DNA of 5,119 bases from Actinomycetota bacterium (GCA_019243975.1 JAFATL010000276.1:1-5119), one strand, 5' to 3'. Counted from the first letter of the stretch, positions 1 to 5,119 are shown. Numbers and translations: made by a program. The notes: generated by a model not told the origin, from the letters alone.

Positions 1-246
1 GCCGATCTGGTCGCTCACACGGGCGGCGATCTCCTCGAAGGTGCGTTGACCGTCGATCGCCTCAGCGACCAGGTAGAGGATCTTGGGCAGCTGGAGCACC
101 TGACCGTCGGCACGTCTGGCGATCGACGGGGCCTCCTTGAAGCCCGAGCCTTCGTACTCGCCGATGAGCTCGATCCCTTCGGCGAGCTTCGGGGGCGCGA
201 GAAGGGCGGCCGGCTGGCCGCCCTTCTCCTCTTCTTCTTCAATCAC
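1..246 (-). CDS. N-terminus of a PqqD-like (RRE-type) domain protein, partial
   Basis: The first 82 residues of a protein continue past the left edge of the window. Reading from GTG at 246, the product has an acidic start (Met-Ile then five Glu), then APPKLAEGIELIGEYEGSGF (residues 17-36), then a segment around residues 40-82 containing ARRADGQVLQLPKILYLVAE and AIDGQRTFEEIAARV. The pattern of a hydrophobic strand, a helix ending in 'xxxDGxRTxEEIAxRV', resembles the winged-helix PqqD fold that serves as a RiPP recognition element binding leader peptides. From memory, similar N-termini occur on actinobacterial membrane proteins annotated as peptide zinc metalloproteases (M50 type); this could not be checked and the C-terminal part is not visible. 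GTG at 246 is the only usable start: an in-frame TGA lies four codons upstream, and no ATG, GTG or TTG follows soon. Its Shine-Dalgarno is poor. It lies 26 nt after the last peptide gene on the same strand, so it is probably co-transcribed. A frame-shifted Arg/Ser-rich reading of the same DNA is a shadow. I am fairly sure of the gene, less sure of the domain. Confidence 0.68.
   Translation of the reverse strand, partial: MIEEEEEKGGQPAALLAPPKLAEGIELIGEYEGSGFKEAPSIARRADGQVLQLPKILYLVAEAIDGQRTFEEIAARVSDQIG
199..228. repeat. Perfect 13-bp inverted repeat with 4-nt loop (strong hairpin)
   Basis: The arms 199-211 (GAGAAGGGCGGCC) and 216-228 (GGCCGCCCTTCTC) are exact reverse complements, separated by GGCT at 212-215. 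The hairpin lies in codons 7-16 of the PqqD-like gene, about 18 nt inside its start. On the plus strand it is followed by a pyrimidine-rich stretch (CTCTTCTTCTTC), so it resembles a rho-independent terminator for leftward-origin plus-strand transcripts. On the minus strand it is followed by CGCGCCCCCG, so it is a poor intrinsic terminator there but could still pause polymerase or block ribosome loading. It may be an attenuator between the peptide genes and the downstream gene, or only a coding coincidence (the Gly-Gly-Gln-Pro-Ala-Ala stretch). Confidence 0.8.
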
Positions 247-272
247 CGATGTTCTTCAACGCCAGTTGGTGA

Positions 273-473
273 TCAGTTGCCTTGTGCGATGGAACCCGAC
301 TGCGCTGCGCCGGCGATGGCGTTGGCGTTGTCGGACAGCACGTTGGCCGCCACTGCAGCGTTGATCGGGATGGCGATGTTCGCGTTGATCAGCGACATGG
401 CCGCCCGCTCCGGCAGCGCTTCGCCGGCCAGCTCGTCGAGCTCTTCGCGCGTGAGCTTGCGATGGTCACTCAT
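273..473 (-). CDS. Small precursor-like peptide, third copy (66 aa)
   Basis: This is the last of three tandem paralogs, starting at ATG 473 (MSDHRKLTREELDELAGEAL). It has the shared charged N-terminal half, the shared 'PERAAMSLINAN' joint, and an Ala/Asn-rich C-terminal half ending SGSIAQGN. It is one residue shorter than its neighbours (no Tyr at position 5). Its C-terminal half differs most: IAIPINAAVAANVLSDN followed by ANAIAGAAQSGS. It has no Cys, Trp, Tyr or Phe. I see no Sec or Tat signal peptide, no membrane helix and no known catalytic motif, so a precursor, signal or structural peptide is more likely than an enzyme. Only 1 nt (TGACATG) separates the stop of the preceding copy from this ATG, and the likely ribosome-binding AGGGA lies inside the last codons of that copy, so translation is probably coupled. 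Function unknown; the RiPP-precursor role is inferred from architecture and the PqqD-like neighbour. Confidence 0.85.
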   Translation of the reverse strand: MSDHRKLTREELDELAGEALPERAAMSLINANIAIPINAAVAANVLSDNANAIAGAAQSGSIAQGN

Positions 474-474
474 G

Positions 475-678
475 TCAGTTTCCCTGCACGATCGGCGCGG
501 TCTGCGTGGCCTGTGCGTACGCCACCGAGTTGTCCGACAGGACATTGGCGGCGATGGTCGCGTTGATGGGCGCAGCCAGGTTGGCGTTGATGAGGGACAT
601 GGCGGCCCGCTCGGGAAGTGCTTCCCCGGCGAGTTCATCCAGTTCCTCGCGCGTCAACTTCCTGTACTCGTCAGCCAT
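475..678 (-). CDS. Small precursor-like peptide, second copy (67 aa)
   Basis: The middle paralog starts at ATG 678 (MADEYRKLTREELDELAGEA) behind a strong GGAGG five bases upstream. Residues 6-33 match the other copies except for the Asp/Glu change at 11. The C-terminal half reads NLAAPINATIAANVLSDN and then SVAYAQATQTAPIVQGN. By my count 54 of 67 residues match the first copy and 51 of 66 aligned residues match the third. Its coding DNA differs most: in the invariant block it uses GAA, GAT, GCA and CTT where the other two mostly use G/C-ending codons. The N-terminal half looks like an amphipathic charged helix, a typical leader; the C-terminal half is small-residue rich, Cys-free and neutral apart from Asp49. 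It lies 10 nt after the first copy. Function is not known from the sequence alone. Confidence 0.87.
   Translation of the reverse strand: MADEYRKLTREELDELAGEALPERAAMSLINANLAAPINATIAANVLSDNSVAYAQATQTAPIVQGN
481..485 (-). promoter_or_regulatory. Ribosome-binding site of third peptide gene, inside second
   Basis: AGGGA (485 to 481) lies 7 nt upstream of ATG 473. It is formed by the codons for the second copy's Gln65-Gly66-Asn67 (CAG GGA AAC), with the stop codon between it and the ATG. This weaker SD, overlapping the upstream reading frame, suggests coupled translation. Confidence 0.6.
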
Positions 679-683
679 AGGGG

Positions 684-690
684 CCTCCTC
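684..690 (-). promoter_or_regulatory. Ribosome-binding site of second peptide gene
   Basis: GAGGAGG (690 to 684) is a near-perfect Shine-Dalgarno, five bases before ATG 678. It begins inside the TGA stop of the first copy. It fixes the start of the second copy and, by alignment, of the other two. Confidence 0.8.
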
Positions 691-892
691 AGTTGCTCTG
701 GGTGATGGGAGCGGTCTGGGTGGCCTGCGCAATCGCCGTGGAGTTGTCGGACAGGACGTTGAGCGCCGCGGCCAGGTTCACCGGCGCCGCCACGTTGGCG
801 TTGATCAGCGACATGGCCGCCCGCTCCGGCAGCGCCTCACCGGCCAGTTCGTCCAACTCGTCTCGCGTCAGCTTCCGATAATCGTCGCCCAC
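689..892 (-). CDS. Small precursor-like peptide, first copy (67 aa)
   Basis: This is the promoter-proximal paralog. I chose GTG at 892 because a GAGGAG sits six bases upstream, and because the resulting protein (MGDDYRKLTRDELDELAGEA) aligns without gaps over all 67 residues with the second copy, whose start is also fixed by a strong SD. The frame stays open further upstream to about 1006, but that extension covers the terminator-like region and is Gly/Pro/Arg noise. The C-terminal half is VAAPVNLAAALNVLSDN then STAIAQATQTAPITQSN. Its end is QSN where the other two have QGN. No Cys is present, which argues against lanthionine, thioether or sactipeptide crosslinks. No signal peptide is seen. 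It is probably the first gene of a small operon running left into the PqqD-like gene. Confidence 0.85.
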   Translation of the reverse strand: MGDDYRKLTRDELDELAGEALPERAAMSLINANVAAPVNLAAALNVLSDNSTAIAQATQTAPITQSN

Positions 893-898
893 GAGGGT

Positions 899-905
899 CT
901 CCTCT
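899..905 (-). promoter_or_regulatory. Ribosome-binding site deciding the GTG start of first peptide gene
   Basis: AGAGGAG (905 to 899) lies six bases before GTG 892. It supports that GTG over start codons farther upstream in the same open frame. Confidence 0.75.
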
Positions 906-940
906 CGTTCTTGGGTCCAAACCTCGGCCGCCGTTCCGAC

Positions 941-968
941 CGAAAGGCCCCACCCCGCTCGGGGCGGT
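941..968 (-). terminator. Probable terminator after nuoN
   Basis: On the minus strand, CCGCCCC-GAGC-GGGGTGG (967 to 950) forms a seven-pair stem with one G-T wobble and a four-base loop. An alternative fold pairs GCCCC with GGGGC a few bases downstream. CCTTTCGG follows. The T run is short, as in many high-GC actinomycete terminators. It sits about 50 nt after the nuoN stop and 50 nt before the first peptide gene, so it would separate the two units. Confidence 0.5.
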
Positions 969-1018
969 AGACCATTCGTTCCCGCGTGACCCCAAGGGGC
1001 AAACACCGCGGAATGAAT

Positions 1019-2536
1019 TCAGAACAACAGAGTTGCGTGACGAGCGAAGTCGATGACCGGGCTGGGGAAGAACCCGACGACGAGCGTGAACGCCAGCGCA
1101 GCGGCCAGGGCGATGCCTGTGGTGCGCGGCAGTGCCAGGCGCTTCACCTGCTCGCCCTCGGCGGGCGGCGTGTACATGAGGATGACGACCCGCAGGTAGG
1201 CGAAGGCGCCGATCGCCGCCGCCAGCATGCCGATGATGGCCAACGCGTACGAGTGCGAATCGACCGCCGCCTTGATCACGTAGAACTTGGCCAGCAGGCC
1301 GGACGTGAACGGCACGCCCGCCTGCGCCATGAGGAACACGGTGAAGGTCAGCGCCAGGCCGGGGCGGCTGCTGGCGACGCCCCGGTAGCCGGCAAGGTCG
1401 TGGGCACGATCGCCCTTGCGCCCGACCAGTGTGACCACCGCGAAGCTGCCCAGCACCATGAACGAGTACACGAACAGGTAGAAGAGCGAGGCGGCGAGGC
1501 CTTCCTTCGAGGCCGCCTGCAAACCGATGAGCACATAACCGGCGTGGCTGATCGACGAGTACGCCAGCATCCGCTTGATGTCGGTCTGCACGACGGCCAG
1601 CACTGAACCGACGACGAGCGTCAGCACCGCCAGCGCCCAGATGAGCGGTTGCCAGTCGAGTCGCAGCACCGGCAACGCCGAGAAGAACACCCGCAGGAGG
1701 CCAGCGAAGCCACCGGCCTTGGCGACGGCGGCCATGAAGCCCGTCACCGGCGTGGGCGCACCTTGGTAGACGTCAGGCGTCCACGCGTGGAACGGCACGG
1801 CCGCCACCTTGAAGCCGAGGCCGACGACGAGCAGGGCCATGCCCGCGAGCATCACGCCGTTCGACGTGACCACGTTGGTCGCCAACCACGACGCGATCTC
1901 GGGCAGGTTGGTCGACCCGGTGGCGCCGTAGACCATGGCGATGCCGTAGAGGAACAGCGCCGAGGAGAACGCGCCGAGCAGGAAGTACTTCATGGCCGCT
2001 TCGCGCGACACCTCGCGGGAGCGGTAGTAGCCGGCGAGGATGTACAGCGGCAGCGACAAGATCTCCAGGCCGAGGAACAACAGGATCAGGTCGTTGGACG
2101 CGGCCATCAACATGGCGCCCGACGCCGAGAGCAACAACAGCACCTGGAACTCAGGGCCTTCCATCTGCTCGCGTCGCAGGTACGCGTCGGATATCAGCGC
2201 CCCGAGGATGATGGCGAAGCCGACGAGCACGGCGATGAACACGCTGAAGCCGTCGACCACGATGGCCCCGGAGATGGCCGTGCGCGGGCCGTGCTTGTCG
2301 ATGTCGGCCCACAAGTGCCAGCTGCCGACCAGCGACACGGCCGCCGCCGCGATGGTGATCGCCGTGTTGATGCCGGCACGCGACCGCGAGCGAACGAGCG
2401 ACCACACCATCAGCAGCACCAGCGCGCCGACGACCAACGCCAGCTCGGGCAGGATCGCCGAGTACTGCACCTTCGGCAGCTGCAGGGGCGGGAGGCGCGT
2501 GGGCTGCGACGCCTGGGCGAGGAGGGCGGTGATCAC
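1019..2536 (-). CDS. nuoN: NADH-quinone oxidoreductase subunit N
   Basis: NuoN is one of the three antiporter-like membrane subunits of respiratory complex I, which couples NADH oxidation and quinone reduction to proton pumping. The 505-aa length fits the family. It is nearly all hydrophobic helices (about 14 expected). Visible hallmarks are Glu158 in LLFLGLEILSLPLYIL, Lys243 in GFKVAAVPFHAWTPDVYQGA (broken helix TM7), Lys273 in AAVAKAGGF, KRMLAYSSISHAGY around 321-334 with His331, and Lys417 in the segment GVPFTSGLLAKFYV. These match the charged residues known to be needed for proton transfer in the family. I chose GTG at 2536 because its GTGA overlaps the nuoM stop by four bases and AGGGGAG lies five bases upstream; the frame runs open far upstream within nuoM only by GC bias. 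It is the last nuo gene here and a probable terminator follows. Confidence 0.97.
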   Translation of the reverse strand: MITALLAQASQPTRLPPLQLPKVQYSAILPELALVVGALVLLMVWSLVRSRSRAGINTAITIAAAAVSLVGSWHLWADIDKHGPRTAISGAIVVDGFSVFIAVLVGFAIILGALISDAYLRREQMEGPEFQVLLLLSASGAMLMAASNDLILLFLGLEILSLPLYILAGYYRSREVSREAAMKYFLLGAFSSALFLYGIAMVYGATGSTNLPEIASWLATNVVTSNGVMLAGMALLVVGLGFKVAAVPFHAWTPDVYQGAPTPVTGFMAAVAKAGGFAGLLRVFFSALPVLRLDWQPLIWALAVLTLVVGSVLAVVQTDIKRMLAYSSISHAGYVLIGLQAASKEGLAASLFYLFVYSFMVLGSFAVVTLVGRKGDRAHDLAGYRGVASSRPGLALTFTVFLMAQAGVPFTSGLLAKFYVIKAAVDSHSYALAIIGMLAAAIGAFAYLRVVILMYTPPAEGEQVKRLALPRTTGIALAAALAFTLVVGFFPSPVIDFARHATLLF

Positions 2537-4059
2537 TTGTTCTCCCCTGACGCCACGGCGGGTTGGTGCGTCTTGGTGGCGCCCTCGATGTGGCTCACGA
2601 GCTGGTTGACCGACGGCTGGATGCGGTCGAGCACCGGTCGCGGGTACACGCCGAGGAACACGATCATGCCGACGAGGGGCAGCATCACCAGGCGTTCCCG
2701 CGCCGTCATGTCGCGGATGGTGGCGTTGTCGCCTTCGGGCTTGCCGTGGAACACCCGTTGATAGGCCCACAGCAGGTAGATGGCGGCGAGGATCACGCCC
2801 GCGGTGGCGACCACCGCCCACCAGCGGTGGGTGATGAACGTGCCGATGAGGATGAGGAACTCGCCGACGAAGCCGTTGAGGCCGGGCAAGCCGATCGACG
2901 ACAGCATCACCACGGTGAACACCGCGGCCAGCACCGGCGCCGGTTTCTGCAGGCCGCCCAGCTCGTCGATCTGCCGCGTGTGCCGGCGCTCGTAAATCAT
3001 GCCGACGAGGAGGAACAGGGCGCCCGTCGACAGGCCGTGGTTGACCATCTGCAGGATGCCGCCGGAGAGACCCTGGGTCGTGAAGGCGAACGTGCCCAGC
3101 ACGATGAAGCCGAGGTGCGCGACCGAGGAGTACGCGACGAGGCGCTTGAGATCCTTCTGCACCGTCGCCACCAGGGCGCCGTAGATGATGCCGATGACCG
3201 CGAGGGTGAGTAGCAGCGGCGCCATGTCGACGGCCGCCTTCGGGAACAGGTAGAGGCCGAAGCGCAGGATGCCGTAGGTGCCCATCTTGAGCAGGACGCC
3301 GGCCAGGATCACCGACCCGGCGGTGGGGGCCTCGGTGTGGGCGTCGGGCAGCCACGTGTGCAGCGGGAACAGCGGCACCTTGACCGCGAACGCGACCGTG
3401 AAGCCGAGGAACAACCAACGGGCCGTGGCCGCGGCGACGCCGGTGTGCTGCGCCAACTTCACGACGTCGAAGGTGAGCTGGCCCGTCGCCCGCTGGTGCA
3501 GGAAGACCAGCGCCAGCATGCCGACGAGCATCAAGGCCGAACCGGCCAGCGTGTAGATGAAGAACTTGAGAGCGGCGTAGACGCGGTTCTCGTAACCCCA
3601 CCCGGCGATGAGGAAGTACATCGGCACCAGCACGATCTCGAAGAACAGGAAGAACAAGAACAGATCGAGGGCGAGGAACGTGCCGAGGCAGCCGGCCTCG
3701 AGCAGCAGCATCCAGCCGAGGTACGACTTGAGATCGCGCTTGGGCGACGCGCCGAGCATCGCCAGCGGGAACAGCACACCGGTCAGCACCACGAGGAACA
3801 GCGAGATCCCGTCGACGCCGACCTTCCACGAGATGCCGAACGCCTTGATCCACTGGTGCTGCGACACGTACTGGAAGCCGGGGTTGTGGAGCTGGAACTT
3901 GACCATCAGCCAGATGGTCAAGGCGGCGGTGCCCACCGCGCCGACGTAGGCCACCGCCTTGAGCGTGTCTTCGCGAGCGCGCGGGATGAGCAGCACCAGG
4001 GCGCCGGCGATGGCGGGCAGCAGGATGATCGAGGTGAGCAAGGGGAAGCCGGTCGTCAT
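2533..4059 (-). CDS. nuoM: NADH-quinone oxidoreductase subunit M
   Basis: NuoM is the middle antiporter-like proton-pumping subunit in the complex I membrane arm. It is 508 aa, the normal size, starting MTTGFPLLTS and mostly hydrophobic. Diagnostic residues are visible: Glu141 in LFFEIVLVPMYFLIAGWG, Lys227 in AFAVKVPLFPLHTWLPDAH, Lys258 in LAGVLLKMGTYGILRF, His315 in LVAYSSVAHLGF, His341 in ILQMVNHGLSTGALFLL, and Glu400 in LPGLNGFVGEFLIL. These correspond to the proton-channel charges of the family. ATG 4059 lies one base after the nuoL stop (TGACATG), with GGGGG at 4069-4065 as a plausible SD; an in-frame upstream ATG at 4107 would overlap nuoL by 15 codons and lacks family similarity. The gene ends in a hydrophilic tail (HQPAVASGENK) and overlaps nuoN by four bases. 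Confidence 0.97.
   Translation of the reverse strand: MTTGFPLLTSIILLPAIAGALVLLIPRAREDTLKAVAYVGAVGTAALTIWLMVKFQLHNPGFQYVSQHQWIKAFGISWKVGVDGISLFLVVLTGVLFPLAMLGASPKRDLKSYLGWMLLLEAGCLGTFLALDLFLFFLFFEIVLVPMYFLIAGWGYENRVYAALKFFIYTLAGSALMLVGMLALVFLHQRATGQLTFDVVKLAQHTGVAAATARWLFLGFTVAFAVKVPLFPLHTWLPDAHTEAPTAGSVILAGVLLKMGTYGILRFGLYLFPKAAVDMAPLLLTLAVIGIIYGALVATVQKDLKRLVAYSSVAHLGFIVLGTFAFTTQGLSGGILQMVNHGLSTGALFLLVGMIYERRHTRQIDELGGLQKPAPVLAAVFTVVMLSSIGLPGLNGFVGEFLILIGTFITHRWWAVVATAGVILAAIYLLWAYQRVFHGKPEGDNATIRDMTARERLVMLPLVGMIVFLGVYPRPVLDRIQPSVNQLVSHIEGATKTHQPAVASGENK
2542..2548 (-). promoter_or_regulatory. Ribosome-binding site deciding the GTG start of nuoN
   Basis: AGGGGAG (2548 to 2542) lies within the last codons of nuoM, five bases before GTG 2536. 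It picks this start out of an open frame that extends more than 1.3 kb upstream. Confidence 0.75.
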
Positions 4060-4060
4060 G

Positions 4061-5119
4061 TCAGCCCCCGACCACCCGGAACACGACCCAGCCGAGAAGC
4101 AGGGCACCGCCGGCCGAGATGGCGAGCGCGTAGTTGCGCACGTAGCCCGTCTGCAGGCGACGCAGCTGCCCGCCGCCGTTGCGCACCAGCGTGGCCACGC
4201 CGTTCACGGCGCCGTCGACGACCTGCTTGTCGACGACGAACGCTGAGAAGGCCGCCAGTGCCCGACCGGGCGTCTCGATGATCGCGGCGTAGAGCGCGTC
4301 GACGCCCCAGGCCCGCTTCAGCACCACCGGCTCGAGCTCGGGCCGGTTGATGCGGCGCCACAGGTTGAGGCCGAGGGCCAGGCCGATGGCGGCCGCAGTC
4401 AGCGCGGCGGCACCGAGCAGCAGCTTCGACGCGTGCGGCTCGACCGCGAAGCGCCCGACGACGGGCTCGAGCCAGCGCTCGAGCAACGCAGTGTGCTTGG
4501 TGAACGGCAGGTTGAGCCCACCGCCGACCACGGCGAGGGCGGCCAGGACGACGAGCGGCAGCGCCATCGTCCACGGCGACTCGTGGGGCTCAGCTCCGTG
4601 CCCGCCGTGGCCGTCGTGCGCACCGGCGTGCACTGCTGCTTCGTCGGATGCGTGCTCGTCGGCCACCGGCTCGGGCTCGGTGAGCTCGGCCTTGTCGGGC
4701 TCGCCCTGCTCGGCGGGCTGGCGCCAGCGCTCCTCGCCGTAGAACACGAGCACGACCTGGCGGGTCATGTAATAGGCGGTGAGAAGGGCGGTGACGGCGC
4801 CCACTGCCCACAGCGCCGGGCTCTTGCCCCACGCGGCGGTGAGGATGTCGTCCTTCGACCAGAAGCCGGCGAACGGCGGGATGCCGGCGATGGCCAGCCA
4901 GCCCACGATGAACGTCGCCGAGGTGATCGGCATCCACTTGCGCAGCGCGCCCATGCGCTTCATGTCCTGCTCCTCGTGCAGGCCGTGGATCACCGAGCCG
5001 GCGCCGAGGAAGAGGAGCGCCTTGAAGAAGGCGTGGGTGACCATGTGGAAGATGGCGGCCACGTAGGCGCCCGAGCCGACGGCGAGGAACATGTAGCCGA
5101 GCTGCGAGATCGTCGAATA
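4061..5119 (-). CDS. nuoL: NADH-quinone oxidoreductase subunit L, C-terminal part
   Basis: These are the last 352 residues of NuoL, the distal antiporter-like pump of complex I; the start lies beyond the right edge. The visible part begins inside the conserved YSTISQLGYM motif, so there is no internal start. It continues with HMVTHAFFKALLFLGAGSVIH (His29 and Lys33 of the fragment), EEQDMKRMGALRKWMP, and GIPPFAGFWSKDDIL (Lys89), all classic NuoL/MrpA-type antiporter features. A long acidic and His-rich hydrophilic loop (fragment residues 130-183) follows TAYYMTRQVVLVFYGE. It ends at the conserved PHESPW, after which come membrane segments and the family-typical end with WGVDALY, VDGAVNG and LRRLQTGYVRNYALA. 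The lateral helix that ties NuoL to M and N should lie in this C-terminal part. It sits one base upstream of nuoM in the same operon. Confidence 0.96.
   Translation of the reverse strand, partial: YSTISQLGYMFLAVGSGAYVAAIFHMVTHAFFKALLFLGAGSVIHGLHEEQDMKRMGALRKWMPITSATFIVGWLAIAGIPPFAGFWSKDDILTAAWGKSPALWAVGAVTALLTAYYMTRQVVLVFYGEERWRQPAEQGEPDKAELTEPEPVADEHASDEAAVHAGAHDGHGGHGAEPHESPWTMALPLVVLAALAVVGGGLNLPFTKHTALLERWLEPVVGRFAVEPHASKLLLGAAALTAAAIGLALGLNLWRRINRPELEPVVLKRAWGVDALYAAIIETPGRALAAFSAFVVDKQVVDGAVNGVATLVRNGGGQLRRLQTGYVRNYALAISAGGALLLGWVVFRVVGG

Larger units (their letters stand above)
273..892 (-). repeat. Tandem array of three paralogous peptide genes
   Basis: There are three direct repeats of about 200 bp, with start-to-start distances of 214 and 205 bp. 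Protein identity is highest in residues 6-33, where only position 11 varies (Asp or Glu). It falls in the C-terminal half, although NVLSDN, the Asn residues at 31, 33, 39, 45 and 50, and the terminal Q-x-N are kept in every copy. The nucleotide sequences have diverged at many synonymous sites, so this is not a recent duplication or an assembly artefact. Confidence 0.9.
893..1018 (-). other. Intergenic gap between nuoN and the peptide genes
   Basis: This 126-bp spacer holds the terminator-like hairpin, a smaller hairpin (CCCC-AA-GGGG, about 990-999), and the ribosome-binding site of the first peptide gene. A promoter for the peptide operon would be expected here, but I found no clear -35/-10 pair with proper spacing. 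GGAAC occurs twice on the minus strand, reminiscent of an ECF-sigma -35, without a matching -10. The peptides may depend on a non-consensus promoter or on read-through from nuo. Confidence 0.35.

Noticed and set aside
15..242. Minus-strand Arg/Ser-rich frame starting at a TTG
   Set aside because: It is a frame-shifted shadow of the PqqD-like gene. Its composition (Arg, Ser, Pro) is typical of out-of-frame GC-rich DNA.
46..705. Long plus-strand open frame over the peptide genes
   Set aside because: It covers the PqqD-like gene and two peptide genes in antisense. Its protein is low-complexity (Ser runs) and lacks an RBS, while the minus-strand peptides show three-way conservation.
273..892. 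CRISPR array
   Set aside because: The repeat units are about 200 bp, diverged, and each is an intact reading frame with its own start; there are no short identical repeats with unique spacers.
273..892. Lanthipeptide, sactipeptide or other Cys-crosslinked precursors
   Set aside because: None of the three peptides contains Cys.
905..980. ECF-sigma-like GGAAC elements as the peptide promoter
   Set aside because: GGAAC occurs, but no matching -10 element follows at the usual 16-18 nt spacing.
893..1006. N-terminal extension of the first peptide to about 1006
   Set aside because: It would translate through the terminator hairpin, and the other two copies have no such extension. The GTG at 892 with GAGGAG fits better.
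1649..2761. 370-aa plus-strand frame opposite nuoN and nuoM
   Set aside because: It is antisense to two clear complex I genes, and its His/Gln/Arg/Asp-rich sequence is the usual antisense of membrane-protein codons.
2537..3853. Upstream extension of the nuoN frame inside nuoM
   Set aside because: The frame is open only by GC bias; its Arg/His/Pro-rich translation has no family similarity, and a good RBS plus the GTGA overlap mark the true start at 2536.

Overview
The window looks like a high-GC actinomycete-type chromosome. The evidence is strong G/C preference at third codon positions, several GTG starts, tightly packed gene junctions, and complex I proteins of actinobacterial character (for example the NuoL C-terminus and its acidic, His-rich loop). 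The exact lineage cannot be fixed from the sequence; an Acidimicrobiia-like or other deep actinomycete is my guess. Every gene I support is on the minus strand, so biological order runs from right to left.

Right part (5119 to 1019) is the end of a respiratory complex I (nuo) operon. It holds the C-terminal 352 residues of NuoL (cut by the window edge), complete NuoM (508 aa) and complete NuoN (505 aa). Junctions are 1 nt (nuoL/nuoM) and a 4-nt GTGA overlap (nuoM/nuoN). These are the three antiporter-like membrane subunits that carry out proton pumping. Their key membrane Glu, Lys and His residues are present where the sequence is visible. This part is ordinary.

Middle (1018 to 893) is a 126-bp gap with a GC-rich hairpin followed by a short T run. 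It probably ends nuo transcription. I see no convincing promoter in it.

Left part (892 to 1) is the unusual region. Three tandem, closely related genes encode peptides of 67, 67 and 66 aa with a near-invariant, charged, helix-like N-terminal half and a more variable Ala/Asn/Gln-rich, Cys-free C-terminal half. They are followed after 26 nt by the start of a larger gene that runs off the left edge. Its first 82 residues resemble a PqqD-like (RiPP-recognition-element type) domain. Multiple precursor-like peptides next to a leader-binding-type protein is the layout of a ribosomally made, post-translationally modified peptide (RiPP) cluster, or of a peptide export/protease system. The conserved Asn residues in the core fall at a 6-residue spacing. 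A perfect 13-bp inverted repeat lies inside the first codons of the PqqD-like gene and could lower its expression relative to the peptides. The rest of the cluster lies to the left of the window.
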